A stretch of 64,000 nucleotides of DNA from Stenopsyche tienmushanensis (Eukaryota; Arthropoda; Insecta; Trichoptera; Stenopsychidae). Positions 21,725 to 34,189 of the stretch are shown piece by piece. The notes beneath the pieces were generated by a model, which saw only the letters and a program-made list of their open reading frames with translations, did no database searches and was not told the origin of the DNA. The DNA is taken from contig WACJ01000125.1 of assembly GCA_008973525.1 (NCBI GenBank), positions 3,720,001 through 3,784,000 on the forward strand. Reading direction: 5' to 3'. Within the stretch, counting starts at the first letter, position 1; the number at the start of each line of letters is the position of its first letter. A program made the position numbers and the translations under genes.

Positions 21725-23814
21725 CATATTGCACTTTATATGATAAATCAAATGATTTAGATTATCATCATGGGTTCAAATATATAGTAGGTGTGACTGG
21801 CAATCACATTATTAAAAACATCTAAATAAATTTTCTATCATCATTGATTAGCAAACATTGTTGCTATCGAAATTTTCATTGGTTTCATTGAGTCCAAGTA
21901 ATGAATTTGTATAATTGTACATATTTACCCCATATGGGCTTCAGTCCTTTATTGGCGCAATGCCGATGAACTTGCCATGTACAGCGCGTTAATTTTATAA
22001 AACGTCTAAATAATGTAAAGTTATGGCGCTTTTAAATGTAACAGTCGAGTACGGAGTCTCAAAGTTAGCTCGTGAAATTTTCAGAATACCTGTAAATGTG
22101 AATTTTTCATCGGGGCAGTCTAAGGCTGTGACCATCTTGAAATATTTAAGGGAGCGAGGAAAATATTTTTGAATTTGTTCGAAATACCATGGCGCGATAA
22201 TAAACGCAGGCTTCGAGAGTAAATTTTGCACACAAACCTGTGTAAAGTTATGTACAAAAAAATAAGTATCGAATTTGCTATATATTGGAGGAATTCGAAA
22301 AATAATAATGAAAATTTTAAAAATTTTATCTTTATAATAAATTTGTATCGAGTCACGGTTGATGAAACACATACTTTATATTACTATGAAGGGGATTCAA
22401 ATATAAACATGAATTTTGTTGTACAAATTTATTATTGATATATTTAAATACAAATCGAGTATCTTATTTTTATATTTAAATCCCCTAAATAAAAAAATCT
22501 TAATTTAAATTTAAAAAAAAAATATTTTTTATTTATTCAATAATAACTATAAATTCATAATGCAAGAAAAAATCATTTATTTATAATTGTTGAAGTATGC
22601 AATAGACGCTAGAATATTGCGAAAGAGAAGCGTTTCACTTTTCGTGACGTTAAGGCCGATTTACCCTACCATTCCTATAGATGTCTCATTTCAAAAACTG
22701 ATTTATTTTTGCTTCCAATAATAATTTTGTAAATTTAGCTACTTATTATATTATTTAACACTATGCATTAAAATGATATATATTGAGATTTAGGGGAAAA
22801 TTAATTAAAATTTGGGGAAAATTATTTTACACAAAAGTAAATTTTCCATGGCACGATTTTTTATGGGATGGTAACCATCGTGCGAGGATTGTATGGAGCT
22901 TGGGTAAGGACGCTTCACGGGCAATATATTTTTAACGTTTGCTTTTGTCACTCGTTGGATATGAGCGAGCGAAGCCTCCAGCCGCCTCCTCTTAATTTTA
23001 ACCATACGCCAGCGATCCTCGCGATGATGATGACACCCTCAAATTACCAAAAAGGAATCCCTTAATAAACAAAAAAACGTTAGTGCCCCGTGACGCCATA
23101 AAATTGTCCAAATATCGTGCCCGTTGCTTTGTTTGCCCCGGGCGGACCGAGCCACTCTAACTCACCTGTCCATTATTAAAACAAAATGTATGCAGGTACA
23201 CACGTTTATGAACCTACCGGTACGTGACGATATTTGTGAACATATGACCCTTCCTGTACTTTCTTATCCCTATAAACGTGCTTAAGCGATTTCGAAATTA
23301 CACCATGTAAAATCTAAATTACGTTTTCAGCTGAAGATAAAGCATATTTTTATTAAAAATTAAGATTTTTTTTATTGAAATACCTAGCAAATATTTTTTT
23401 TGCAAGCCCAAACCACGTAAACTCTAATTTCCCATTAAGATTTATGCCTTAAATTGTATGAATCCAGCAGAAAATTTAACGACTACCTTTATCCTTAAGG
23501 CTAACAAAAAGGTTTTATATCATAAAAACTTTGCTAACGTTAATTTTTAATAACAAAATATACATTTGCAAAAGCAAGTGCGTTCATACTACGAGGGTTT
23601 GGCCGCGCGTGTTTGTCGGCCATTTTGTTCAGGCACAGTAAATTCTTCCGCTGGAAAGATCGTCACGCGCTTCCGCCACCTCCTGCTTGCGCGAGATCCG
23701 CGCTATTATCCGTTTTTTTTTTACTTTGAAGAACAATACCGCCACAAATATCAATCGGAAGCTCATGGAAGATTATGTTAGTGATAACTAAAGACAACTA
23801 AATCGAGACATTCC
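21725..23814. other. A+T-rich DNA; G+C-richer part at about 23560-23780
   Basis: The 22430-22600 portion is extremely A+T-rich. Overlapping frames at 21995-22372 (minus) are open by composition and resemble nothing. The 23566-23781 plus frame lies in more balanced DNA, but its peptide is unrecognised. ACCCTTCCTGTACTTT near 23246 also occurs near 940, possibly by chance. Confidence 0.4.
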
Positions 23815-24262
23815 TGACGAAATCTGGACGCATGGAAACACTGGCGTATTTACTAATTGGCGAACATAAGCGACGCCTAGGGGCAATGACTGTGATATAC
23901 GTGTATGTTTTTCATATTGCTATAGTAACCTTTCTCTACCGGTGATGTATTTACTACACCTCGACTCTAATAATGGAAATATCGATATGAAATATAATAG
24001 ATACGATGTTAAAAATTTTGTATTCCTCCGTAATATAATTACGAATCACATCAAAGTATTATAGTATGTAAGTATTCATCTGCAGCGACGGAAATAAATA
24101 ATTTGTCGGGAAATCGGGAATTTTGCGAGTTTTGGTCCGTGTCTCAGCAGAAAGGAATTTTATCAGTCACATTGATGGTGTTATACGAAAATGACATCAA
24201 CTCGAACTAGCATTTAAATATCTGATGACGATACCTCCAACGAGTGTGGAAGCTGTGCATGC
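23815..24262 (+). mobile_element. hAT-type element fragment, copy 2, cut by a LINE piece
   Basis: It is collinear with 53450-53925: CTGGACGCATGGAAACA, the TACCGGTGATGTATTTACTAC-like block, GCAGCGACGGAAATAAATAA, then GTGTTATACGAAAATGACAT and the start of the hAT C-terminal coding region (ATTTAAATATCTGATGACGA). Similarity stops near 24262, exactly where reverse transcriptase sequence on the other strand begins. The catalytic domain of the transposase is absent, as in all copies here. Confidence 0.75.
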
Positions 24263-24830
24263 ATTTCCAGGAATGCTGCTGAACAATATTTTTTTGTCTT
24301 CTAAGTCCTTGTGTATTCTATTGAAGATCCTGTGTATTTGTTCCAAAGTCGCATGTTGTTGATGAAATCCACATTGGTGATTGGGCATTAGATTGTTTTT
24401 CTCAATTAATGACTTAAGTCTCTTCAGTAGTAGTTTTTCAAAAATTTTGGAAATTATTTAAAGTAAGCTGATGGGTCTGTATGATTTGACGTCATGTATA
24501 TCCTTGCTGGGCTTGGGGACTAGAATAATATTAACCACTTTCCATTGCGGGGGGAAATAGCCCATTTTTAGTACCGCATTGAATAGGGAGTTCCTTTACC
24601 ATTCCTCCTGTAATGAGATCATATCTGACTTCTCGCTTTATGATTTTTTTAATGCAAATGGTTGATTTTTTTGTATTTGGTGGCCGGTGAATCTCATCTT
24701 CGCTTTCTGAAATATTCATGTTTTTGTGTGGAGTGAATACTTCTTTCAAGTGACTAGCGAATATTTCCGTTTTTTCTTTGCTATTTCTAGCCCATTATCT
24801 GTTTTACTTTGTAGTCCTTGACCTTCTTCA
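24262..24830 (-). pseudogene. Jockey-like LINE reverse transcriptase fragment
   Basis: On the minus strand the segment reads, with stops and frame changes, the finger and palm start of a non-LTR reverse transcriptase. The order is: FPPQWKVVNIILVPKP-like block (about 24500-24560), then VKSYRPISLL (about 24470), then IISKIFEKLLLKRLKSLIE, then PNHQCGFHQQHATLEQIHRI (24340-24388), and finally SAAFLEM at the position of the first catalytic aspartate motif. The sequence ends there, at the junction with the hAT element, so the catalytic YXDD region is missing. A Jockey/CR1-type clade fits best by motif wording. The upstream part (24570-24830) is weakly collinear with the region before the RT domain. 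Confidence 0.85.
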
Positions 24831-25357
24831 CAAAGAACTTCCTGACATTTCTTAAAGTCTTCTTGGTGATATTGTGTCAGAAAAATTTGGTTACAATACG
24901 TTTTACACAGAAGGAAGGGCGAAGGTCTATGCCACTCGCATACAAAAGCTGGTGCCTCGACTACAAAAATGTTTTGATCTCGAAAGCGATTACGTTTAAA
25001 AATAGTTTAATATATTTGTCCTTGTGTAAATTTCCGCGAACATGAACCCGACAGGAGGTTCAAAATATCAGATAGATTTAAAAATATAACTCTTAAACGA
25101 CAAAAATGAAATTGAAAAAACTTCTCCAACGCTATAACATAATTAAAAAACATATAAACGTGTTTAAATGTGTACGTTAGGGTAAAAATATTTTTGTTGT
25201 TGTTATGTATAACGTTGACATTAAGAAACGCACCAATATATGCGAACGGTATTTCTGTCAATATCATTGTGCATTTGAGGTCTTATGATGGACTTGCTGC
25301 TATCCTGACCTAAATCAAAGGCAATTTGAGGAACTCTTCGTGGTGGTTTCTAAGCTA
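24831..25357. other. Unassigned DNA, perhaps more of the LINE
   Basis: The first 150 bp follow on from the LINE piece on the minus strand without a visible boundary, but I cannot read a known domain in them. The remainder is plain A+T-rich DNA. Confidence 0.35.
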
Positions 25358-25361
25358 TTAA

Positions 25362-25656
25362 CCCCTTCAACGTTTTGATTCACTGTCAAAAGTGTCATCC
25401 GTAGTGACGCGATCTTTTCGCTTTTCGATCTTTTCGCGTCATATCCAGTATACGAAAATAGTATATCATCAAGTTCGAACAAGTCAGTTCCCGAGATGAA
25501 TCATTCTTACATTTAACATACACAACACTGCAATCCGACATATCCGTAATTTTCTATTGAGGTTTGCTTAACTTTCACAGTGCGGATATATCCGTCATAC
25601 CCACTATGCATGGACTTTGGTCTTGACGGATATATACGTCATATCCACTTAAGGGG
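25362..25656. mobile_element. piggyBac-like MITE flanked by TTAA
   Basis: TTAA lies at 25358-25361 and 25657-25660. Immediately inside, the ends are CCCCTTCAACG and the mirror AAGGGG (CCCCTTAAGTGG on the other strand). A TTAA target site plus CCC-starting ends is the hallmark of piggyBac elements. At 295 bp it has no coding capacity. The right half holds repeated words around a CGGATATATCCG palindrome (about 25583) and GACGGATATATACGTCATAT (about 25625). Confidence 0.78.
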
Positions 25657-25660
25657 TTAA

Positions 25661-28128
25661 TTAACATATCACTTAAATATCAAGTTAATCTAATTGATTC
25701 AAAGGTAATGATTTGATTTCGTAGATTTTTTAGTATTTTTCTACGTATAGCTTCTCTTTGGAAATCGCTCGATGTATTTAAGCGTACATTGATAATATAA
25801 TCGTTATTTATTAATATTTGAAGATATGTGGATGCATGAAAATCAGCAACAGATATGTATGCCGTATGGTTAGTTGATACGGTCGATGGCAGATTTGAAA
25901 AACGTATATGTTTTTTGGTCTATTTATTTAAATTATTTCCAATATCATTATTAAATATGTTTTAATTGTTAAAGATATGTCCACTATTCAAAATACAAAT
26001 TTACACTCGGAAAATTTTCGCTTTTGGCGAGAGTTTCGTATAGCTTTGCATAATACCAACCCTCTCATACACCCCATCATATATATTTTTTTACCCCAAT
26101 GCGTCTCTCACAATTTGATAATTTTATCGAAATCACGTCAAATGTTTCAATTTCAATAAAACATTTCATCGTCACAATGCGAAAACGATTTAAATACGTG
26201 ACAACGACGCAAAGTGCGCACATTCTTCATATTTATCCCATTCTCCCCTCAGATTTATCGATAGCTTTGTGATAATGTGAAAAGGTTTCGCTTCATTTAT
26301 TTCATCAATTTTCTTTATATTGCGTTTTTTGGCGAAAACACACGCGACAGTGACACAATGGAAAATTGAAAGAAAAATACGTAATATGATGGGGAAAATG
26401 AGTTACGAAAATATTGACGTCGTATATATTTTCCCATGGAAATGGGATAACGCCGGTTCGACGTGTAAAAATCAATGGATTTTGGAACGACGGGAAATTT
26501 AAGTCGAAATTATTTCGACGAGCTTCGGGACGAAAATGAAAATTGATTTGGCAGATCACGTTTTTGGCGGGATTGATTTTTGGCCAATTTAATTTTGTAA
26601 GGCCAAGTCTTAGGAAGAAGTGTCCATACATTATTTACAGGCATCGTCTACATAAAACTGCGAAAAGGGTGTGCGACATCAAAGACTACCACAGGCAATA
26701 AGGGATGGTAGCTTTCATGATCATGTAAATAAATCATCACGCAATATTCTAATATACAAAATATTTTTAAACAATTTAAAATTGCTTAATATTGATATAA
26801 ATATTTCAATTGCAGTTTAATTAGATCATAAAAAAATATTACTATAAATTTAAATATCCTAATTTTTAAAATGGAAAAATTATAAGTGTCATCTATTGGT
26901 AATATTCTCTTATTAATAATATATTTATTTTTCATTTATCGCCAAGTCACGTGGTCTAACGATGATCTGTTTAACTCGTGTTTAATACAGTGTTAAAAAT
27001 GTTTGAATATATGGCTCGTGCCCATTAAAATCTCGCAGTTTGTTATACTTTTCCTTAAAGCTTAAAAATAAAGCATCTGGATCTAAAGATGTTTGTAATA
27101 GTGTTTGTGAATTTGTTAATAACCTACTATAATTACAGCTAAATCAGGAATTAATTCAATTTATCAACACTTCATAAAAAATATCAAAAGTTCAATGTGA
27201 GTGGTCAATTAATGCGAACATCTGCCGCCGCCCGCATCAATTAACTACTCGCGTGCACATTAAGCGTGTAGATAGTTATGTTTGTAATTTCAAATTTAAA
27301 AAAAAATTGTATGGGTACTCCGCTTATAAATTCTGAAATTGAATAATAAGTTAGACTCTATTTGCAGTTATTTTAGATATTACTTGAAAATTATTTTAGC
27401 AAAATATTCTTATATTTATTTTAAGGCGATACTAATGACAAGTGAAAAAATTCAATAGAATCAAACAACGAAGAAAAAAACATAGAAAAGCTACGTGACC
27501 TATTCATGAGAAGCTGTTTAACCCTAATGACTTTATCTCCGTCGACCCCAATTGTGCTTTCAACCCTTAGACTGCAGAGCAAAGCGTCTGCACTCTCGCA
27601 TGTGGGAAGAAAAAATACGTTCATGTTTATTTGAGAGGGCAAATTTTATTACGGCGACATGTAGAAGAGTACTGAAATCTCATAAAAGTGTTTTTTTTTT
27701 GCTGACATGGGTGGATAATAAAATAGTACTGGCATAACCCTAAGTGAGAGCGTGTATGGAAATTCGCATAAATAACAAGTACATAAATAAGTACACATAC
27801 ATTTATTGTTATTGTTATTATGATTATGAGTTCGCATTTACTGCATTGTAAGGATTTCTTCTAAAGATGTCCCGTTGTGTGTGTCGCAGGATAGACCAAT
27901 CACCCTCATAAGGCATCCAGACATTCTGCGTGGATTTCTCCCAATATTGCAAAAGTAAAAAATATATATATATATATTGTATATAATCGACAAGAAGCCC
28001 CAAGATTTTATTAAAAAATTGAAAGGAATCTTATTGCTTTATATGGTCAAGTATTGGTTTAATGAATATAACTTAGATAAATCAAACAACATCAACACAT
28101 ATTTTTAGTTAAAATATTTGATTTAAGC
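25661..28128. other. Mostly single-copy DNA
   Basis: The 26180-26640 part is less A+T-rich, with open frames on both strands (26305-26631 minus, 26320-26502 plus) and no recognised protein. At about 27517 a TTAACCCTAATGAC word could be another piggyBac-type end, but no partner was found. A TA microsatellite lies at 27962-27977. Confidence 0.4.
27962..27977. repeat. (TA)n microsatellite
   Basis: A run of eight TA units followed by an imperfect TATA tail. Confidence 0.9.
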
Positions 28129-28278
28129 CTTAAAATCAAGGTTCGAACTGGAACTGAATTGAAATCCGTTAACCGATAAAACCGTTATTATTGCCTAAAT
28201 GAAAACCGATACTGAACCAATTCTAAAATATCGGTTTTATCGGTTCTTGTGTGATTGTATTCATCTTATTATATAATA

Positions 28279-28360
28279 CAGCAGATCCACGATAATCCGA
28301 CAAACGTTTTGCAAAGCAGTGTCGGATTGTCCAATTTGTCGGACTATAGAGTACTATCCC
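28279..28360. mobile_element. Possible tiny Tigger/pogo-like MITE
   Basis: CAGCAGATCCACGATAATCC...GACAAA on the left is partly mirrored at 28333-28360 (CAGGGATAGTACTCTATAGT on the other strand, then CCGACAAA). ATAATCCGACA-type ends occur in pogo/Tigger elements. A TA precedes the left end, but the right side has lost it. It lies inside the hAT-like element. Confidence 0.35.
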
Positions 28361-28676
28361 TGACCCCCTGTAGTCCGGATTTTTTTGGAAAGGAGTACTT
28401 GTAATCCGAAAATTTATGAAAATGATGAGAAATACATATATAATAAAAGGTTTCATATTATCGAATTAACGTCATAGACACAATGGCCATATCGCTAAAA
28501 AAAATAAAAACCTATTACCGTCATCAAATGTATTCCATGGCAATTTTTGAAGCGTTTCAACTGTCCCTTGCTGGCTACAAATTCTTCTTTTTAACTTTCA
28601 TGGTCAATATGAGCTCAGTAATAGGTATAGAGCTATAACGGGGGTATAAAGCGACCTCATTTAACGCAAGCAATTT

Positions 28677-28838
28677 ATTTAAATTAGCCTCTGATGCTGC
28701 TTCCATAATTGTATAGATCATAGAAGGCCGCAAAAAGCCCCAGAAGAGGACGGAGTGGCCACAGAGTCTATGTGTTCAACCAGTCCGCTTTTCGGACCGC
28801 TGACCTGACGAATGAGCACCTCGCGGTCGGACTCCATA
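28677..28838 (+). repeat. Dispersed repeat family R, copy 2
   Basis: This is the best copy of the family also at 14125-14285 and 16983-17090 (reversed). It lies in the right half of the hAT-like element at 28137-28972, so it is either nested in it or an original part shared with the other loci. It is followed at 28829-28853 by the palindrome GGACTCCAT-AACTTA-ATGGAGTCC. Confidence 0.6.
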
Positions 28839-28980
28839 ACTTAATGGAGTCCAGTCAAAGAATCGAAAACACCTTTTTTTTTCCGGAACGAAAACTGTAA
28901 CCGAACCGAAATATATTTGGAGCTGAACTGGAACGGAAATCGAAATCAAAAATATAACGGTTCGAAGCCCTACTCAAAAT

Positions 28981-30789
28981 GTATTTATAATAAACGTTTT
29001 TTCATTTGAAAATACTCAGAATAATGGCTTAAATTCATATGCATGCGGGACTGTTAGTTGATGCGGGCAGTGGCAGATGTATGCCTATATTAATTTTTAT
29101 AAATGTTCACCTACATGAAAATATCTAACGCCAATTTTCCTCTATTTCATTATATTATGTTAAATTACTTTACGGATAAGCTGATATCATATTTATAATA
29201 TACGACATTTTAGATTCATATTTTTCGCTTTCAATTCCGAATAATTTATTTGCGTTCAAAATACGGTCCATATGTAAAAAAGTTCTAAGAATGGCGATAT
29301 TTTTATTCTCGAAAGAAACTAAAGAAAGCGAATTCGTTTGATCGGCCAACCGACGTTCTGCCATAAAGGAAGGAAACCTTTCCAGTATTTAATTATTGGG
29401 GATTGTTAAAAATAAATTTGGAATATGCTTTTTTCTATCCTTGATTGAGATATTTTTCATCTCAATAAATTCTGTCTTAGGCCCGTATTTCATATTTCAT
29501 ACTCAAATGTAATACTGCGAAAGAACGATCCATCATATTACCGATTGAATCGCTTATTTCCATGGCTCCCATATTGAGATTAATATGGATTCCTTGCTCG
29601 TATCCAAAACCGTTTTCCTTCTACACATTTGTTATCGTATATACAACAGCATCACATAAAGAATTGTTCCAATTATTAATCCAAGAGGATGTTGGCTTGA
29701 GCGAAATCCGATTGAATCGTATCGAATAACAAAACCGAATATATTCTACTCCAATTCAGCACTAGATAAACAGATAGCAATAATAGCAGTGTAGACTCGA
29801 AATGAATTCCAAATCAATAAGGATCATTCAGGTTGAAGAGCATGTAAAGGTCTCACCTCTAGGGGTGTCTATACAAACGCGACTGACACTGTCAGTATAG
29901 TCTCTGGGGGTGGAGGTTACCTCGTCGACGAGTTGGGGGTGTGGGCGGTTGAGCAACTTAGGACTCTCCCTTAAGAGAGTAAGACGTACAAAGAAGAAGA
30001 CAAAGGTAAACCAATCCACTGAGCATGCCAGAGGAATTCCTTATTAGGCGACTGACACCTCTATCATTTGGTACAAGTCAACTTGGAAAACTTACTTGAA
30101 TAATTGTCCCATAGCGATGATTCATCACCCATTTTTCGTGGTACTCTGTCAAATTATATAACAAAGTATACACATTCTAAAAGGATCAAATGAAATCCGA
30201 ATATACATGACATGAACATTTTATGAATGAAACGACAGTGAGATTTCAATCAAATATTTTTATAAAATAATTCATCTTTACAGTACAGGAAGCAGCGACA
30301 TTATTTGTGTAATTATTCCCTACAAAGCTAATTCTTCCCCCATCTTATTGTTTTGCTATTGTAAGTAAATAAAACGGCAGTCTACCGCGACGTTGTTGTT
30401 GCTGACATTCATTAAAAAAAATCAGACTTATAAATATGTATTATATAAATGTCTTATACCTATAAAACTAAAAACATGTTGTAGCTGTTTATAATAAATA
30501 TTATATGTACTTAAAATTGCAATCCTTTAAAAGTTGTTAAAAGTCAAGTTCCCGCGCTACAATTTTAGCCACGTCTACCGAAGCCCTAGCCACCTTGTAT
30601 CTAAAGTAGATGACGTTTATTTAACAATAGTTAACGTAAACTACTTGTAGATAAAGAATCAGCTATATATATTTTAATTTAATGCTGGTATGTATAATTA
30701 TACACGTTTCGAAAACTATTAATAATATTCGCAACGTTGAAAGTTTGGTAGATTGTAACTTTACTGATTTTCAATAAGGTCTAAACATG
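28981..30789. other. Mostly single-copy DNA
   Basis: No gene was recognised. The 29830-30060 part is G+C-richer; its minus-strand frame (29828-30019) gives no known protein. No element ends were seen. Confidence 0.45.
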
Positions 30790-31030
30790 AATCTGGCTAC
30801 GGGAAGGACGTTCTCCCACAGCCAAGGCTAACTGGCGACTCTCCCCGACTCCCGTCTTCTGCTCGTCACCACCCAACAGGCAACGATGCACGCGCAAGAA
30901 ATCGGTCGGTATTGCAGGTGCAATGTCCCCACAACACCACAAAAAATGGCGCTGTTAAAATAACACATTGCGCTTAAAGAGAGACGGAAGATGTCGCTGT
31001 TAATCTGGCGAATTAAATCTACTCAGATCA
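30790..31030 (-). mobile_element. LTR fragment, copy C (reversed)
   Basis: On the minus strand it reads, in order: TTAACAGCGACATCTTCCGT, CGCAATGTGTTATTTTAACA, GCGCCATTTTTTGTGG, a GCGCGTGCATCGTTGCC-like block, GTGACGAGCAG, GCCTTGGCTGTGGGAGAACG and TCCTTCCCGTAGCC. This is collinear with copies B and H. The palindrome is at 30795-30823; two of its pairs have become G-T wobbles. The element stops shortly after the palindrome with no primer site. Confidence 0.78.
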
Positions 31031-31347
31031 ACATTCTATTTTTCAGCGTTTATCGAGTCATTTAAGAAAATATTACACTAAATTTAATCAATATAAGGGG
31101 TTAGGCCGAGATTCTTAGGGATGATTTGTCATTTTAAATTGCACCCCACTCTATACTCGATTTTTGGTTAGACAGCTTACTTGGTTCATTCTACTATTGG
31201 ATTAAAAAACACCATTAATTGAAGATAAAAATAACTAGTCCGTTGTTAAAATATTTATTTACAAATCTTCAATGAGAGAGGGACAGAGAGATTCCAACTG
31301 CGAGACTCTCCAAGACTGACCAACTCCCTTCTTTTGTATGGAGTATA
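31031..31347. other. A+T-rich DNA with a short repeat at 31286-31309
   Basis: AGAGATTCCAACTGCGAGAC at 31286 recurs as AGAGATCCCAACTGCGAGAC at 49232. The shared part is only about 24 bp. Confidence 0.5.
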
Positions 31348-31758
31348 CATGGTGGTTTTCATATTATATTACTGACAATTTTTTTGGGGGGTTAGGGGAG
31401 TCTTTTACTGTATTTCACATATAGATCCTATGTCTTAAGTATCAAGGTTGTTGAAATAGATTTTTTTTTCAACATTTTGAAAATATATCCAAAATTTCAT
31501 CATAACTTTGTAATTTGTAGTCGTAATACCATGAAATACCTGTTTTTGTATTTTGAAATGTATTTTTAATCTAAAAAAAAATCATTATTTCATGTAATTG
31601 GTTAAAAGAAAATCACTTCTGCGCTTCCAAAGTCTTTTGCACGTCCCTAGACAAAGATATCCAGTGGTGTCAAATCCAATATTATGTGTATGAAACTTTG
31701 CAAAATACCTCCCTTATCCTCGAAAAAAAAATTGTCCATCCATGTGTAAAACACCCTG
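31348..31758 (-). mobile_element. Mariner-type MITE, family M copy 3 (short, reversed)
   Basis: TA at 31346-31347 precedes the left end. The T-run, GGGGGGTTAGGGGAGTC and TTTCACATATAGATCC follow as in other copies, and the right end is CCATGTGTAAAACACCCTG. The catalytic-motif unit is present once, on the minus strand, at about 31645-31680 (GTCCCTAGACAAAGATATCC). At 411 bp this is the smallest copy. Confidence 0.8.
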
Positions 31759-34189
31759 ATAAAATTGTGATTGTAAAAATGTAAATAAATTCGTATTGTA
31801 TCGTTTTTTCAATGATTTTTTTTTAAATATGAAAACATAAAAATATTTAAGATTGGTTAAAAATTAGATTTATGGAGATTGACCCAATTATATTTTCTTA
31901 AATGGTTTTAAAATCGTTAATGATGCTCTTTTTGATAATGATCTATTTAGCAAATTGAAATCGATGTAAGCATTTAAGAAAAATTGGCGACAATGTGACT
32001 AAAGGGGTATGAGGGAAAACAATTGCAGAATCAACAAAGATTCTCTTGCTGGAGATGGGGAAGAGTATTTGTAGGAGAGTCACATACAAAGTAACTTTAT
32101 TTTGAGATATTCTCCGGTAGAAGCCATTGTCTCAACGATTCTCCACGGTTCAAATGATAAGCTATTTTGTCTAGAGGGCAATAGTAGTCTTCCGAATAGG
32201 ATTCCATGATTAAAAGTGCAAAAGAAACTCTTTCAAAGCGCTGCTCTCCGGCTTTTTGCTAAAGCCAGGGCCAACATTAAATTTTTCTACGGAATATATT
32301 TCACCTTTGTTACGAGAAGCGTCACCGTTATGTGATTTTTGACGAAGGAAAAAAGTCTTTGAGGTTGGCCATAAAATAGCGAAGGCTTACCGCCTCATGA
32401 AAGATTTTTAAGTGCTCTCGTGTATAATCTGAAGATCGATCATATTACCCTAAGAGGAGAGTTGCAGAAGTGCCCTCGGCCATAATAAAGCCTTCAAATA
32501 GGGTCAAATGTCACTTTTGTCGAAGAATGTATTTTATATGCGTAATTTTGTTTTATGTCGGTAGGGATTTATGCCGATATTTGATTGTGTATAAAAGTAA
32601 AGGTACGTGAACGTGACGCATATACTGGATGATAGGTGTTATTCGCAGGGGGACTTTATTTTATTTTAATATTTACGTGTGGGGAATTGTAAGACTATCA
32701 ATCTCTTCTGTGACTCCTGAAGATCCTAAAAAATGTATGAAGTATCTTACATAAATATTTTCCCATCAAAAAATATCCTATCAATTCATATTGCTATAAA
32801 AATGATACCAAAACTATACAATTCCAGGGAAAAAATCATCCAACGTACACACGGAAGCACAAACAACATATTTGCATTTTATTCATATATTTTTGATAAT
32901 AGATATAATTGTCATCCAATATCGAAAATCATCGAAAAAATACGCATCGGTTAGAACATAAAGAAAACCATTTATTCAATCGTACCACATGAACGTTCGG
33001 AATTCGTAGGTGAGAACTATAACAAAATAGTCTCCATTGGCTTCAATAACTTTTAGTCGCGAAATCGTCATCCTGTTGTAAAGTCATAATAAACCATTAA
33101 AAATAACTACAATGAGTCTGTATTTAAATAATATTGAAGACTATATTATTTTTGACAAATTGAAATAGTTGAACTTGTAAAATATTGCATATAATCTTTT
33201 TCAATCACTGTTGATCTATGACTAATTGAAATTCCGAAGCTTCGTGTGCAACTATGCAATATAATGCAATGCCTATTCTGAGATTAAATTCAATTTACTA
33301 CGAGGACTTTGGATCGGGGATGGTCTTTTATTATAAATACATAAATCCGTGTTGTGATAATAAATTTATACCTTGAGATTTTTACCAACGTTAATACAAC
33401 AAAATGAAGATGTTGTCCTGCAATGGACAATTTGGGGTGTGCTTTGATGTGAAGTGTCTTAAAGTCGACTTGAAACTCGGGATAAATCAAAGAAAGAGTC
33501 GAATTTCAAGCAAAAAAATAAATTGGATGGATGAACATGTACGAAAAATGCGGTCGTACACCAGGACCAAGTGTTACCAATTTACATCATCATATCTTGG
33601 TCAATTATCAATATTTCATGGAAATGGATGATCAAATGCTGAAATATGAACATATTTATATTATTTGTCTTTTTAAATATTCCCAATTATCAAAGTCTAT
33701 TTTTTTTTAAATATTTTTATATGTTAAATCATATTTATTTGATGTTATTGGGTACAAATATATTATTAATTTAAACTGGTATTTTCTTAACTGTTTAATT
33801 TTAAGTTGTCATATTCATTATTGAATATGATCTCAATAGGAGACTTTGGCAGGGAAAGGATTTTTTATTTGATGATTTTTCATAGCAGATCGGACAATCA
33901 TAAATAGCCCTGCCCGACTTTATTAATCACATCAGTATTTACTTTGTCCAATTCAGAAAATAACGGAAAATTTCCAATCTACTAAACTGTTCGGTAGTTT
34001 AAGCTAATTGCTTGAGCAAATTGAAAACTGAAGATCATATGAAAATCTTAATCAAGAAGGAAAGCAATTCCACCAGAGCTTAATAACGACGATTCAGAAA
34101 AATGCAATTCGACACGATCTCCCTGAAGCATGCCATAACCATTCGATTTATTTATTATTTTAGACTAAGAGTTCAAAAGCAAGTCTGAC
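31759..34189. other. Mostly single-copy DNA
   Basis: The 32000-32600 part is less A+T-rich and free of repeats. The short frames at 32733-32954 and 33404-33631 (plus) are unrecognised. AGCCCTGCCCGACTTTATTA near 33907 resembles AGCCCTGCCCAACTTTATTT near 6657, a possible remnant of a shared repeat. Confidence 0.45.

Larger units (their letters stand above)
28137..28972. mobile_element. hAT-like non-autonomous element with 8-bp flanking duplication
   Basis: The left end CAAGGTTCGAACTGG is mirrored on the right by CGGTTCGAAGCCCTA (TAGGGCTTCGAACCG on the other strand). The flanking octamers CTTAAAAT (28129-28136) and CTCAAAAT (28973-28980) differ by one base, as expected for an aged 8-bp hAT target-site duplication. 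The subterminal regions are rich in AACCG/CGGTT words on both sides. It has no transposase. The interior contains a small palindromic insert (28279-28360) and a copy of repeat family R. Confidence 0.68.

Noticed and set aside
21995..22372. 125-codon minus-strand open frame
   Set aside because: The peptide is dominated by I, F, K and Y from A+T-rich DNA, overlaps another open frame in a different phase, and matches no family.
26305..26631. 108-codon minus-strand open frame
   Set aside because: No domain, an opposing open frame on the plus strand, and no splice context. More likely chance or conserved non-coding DNA.
27517..27540. Another piggyBac-like end (TTAACCCTAATGAC)
   Set aside because: No mirrored partner end with TTAA was found within a kilobase on either side.
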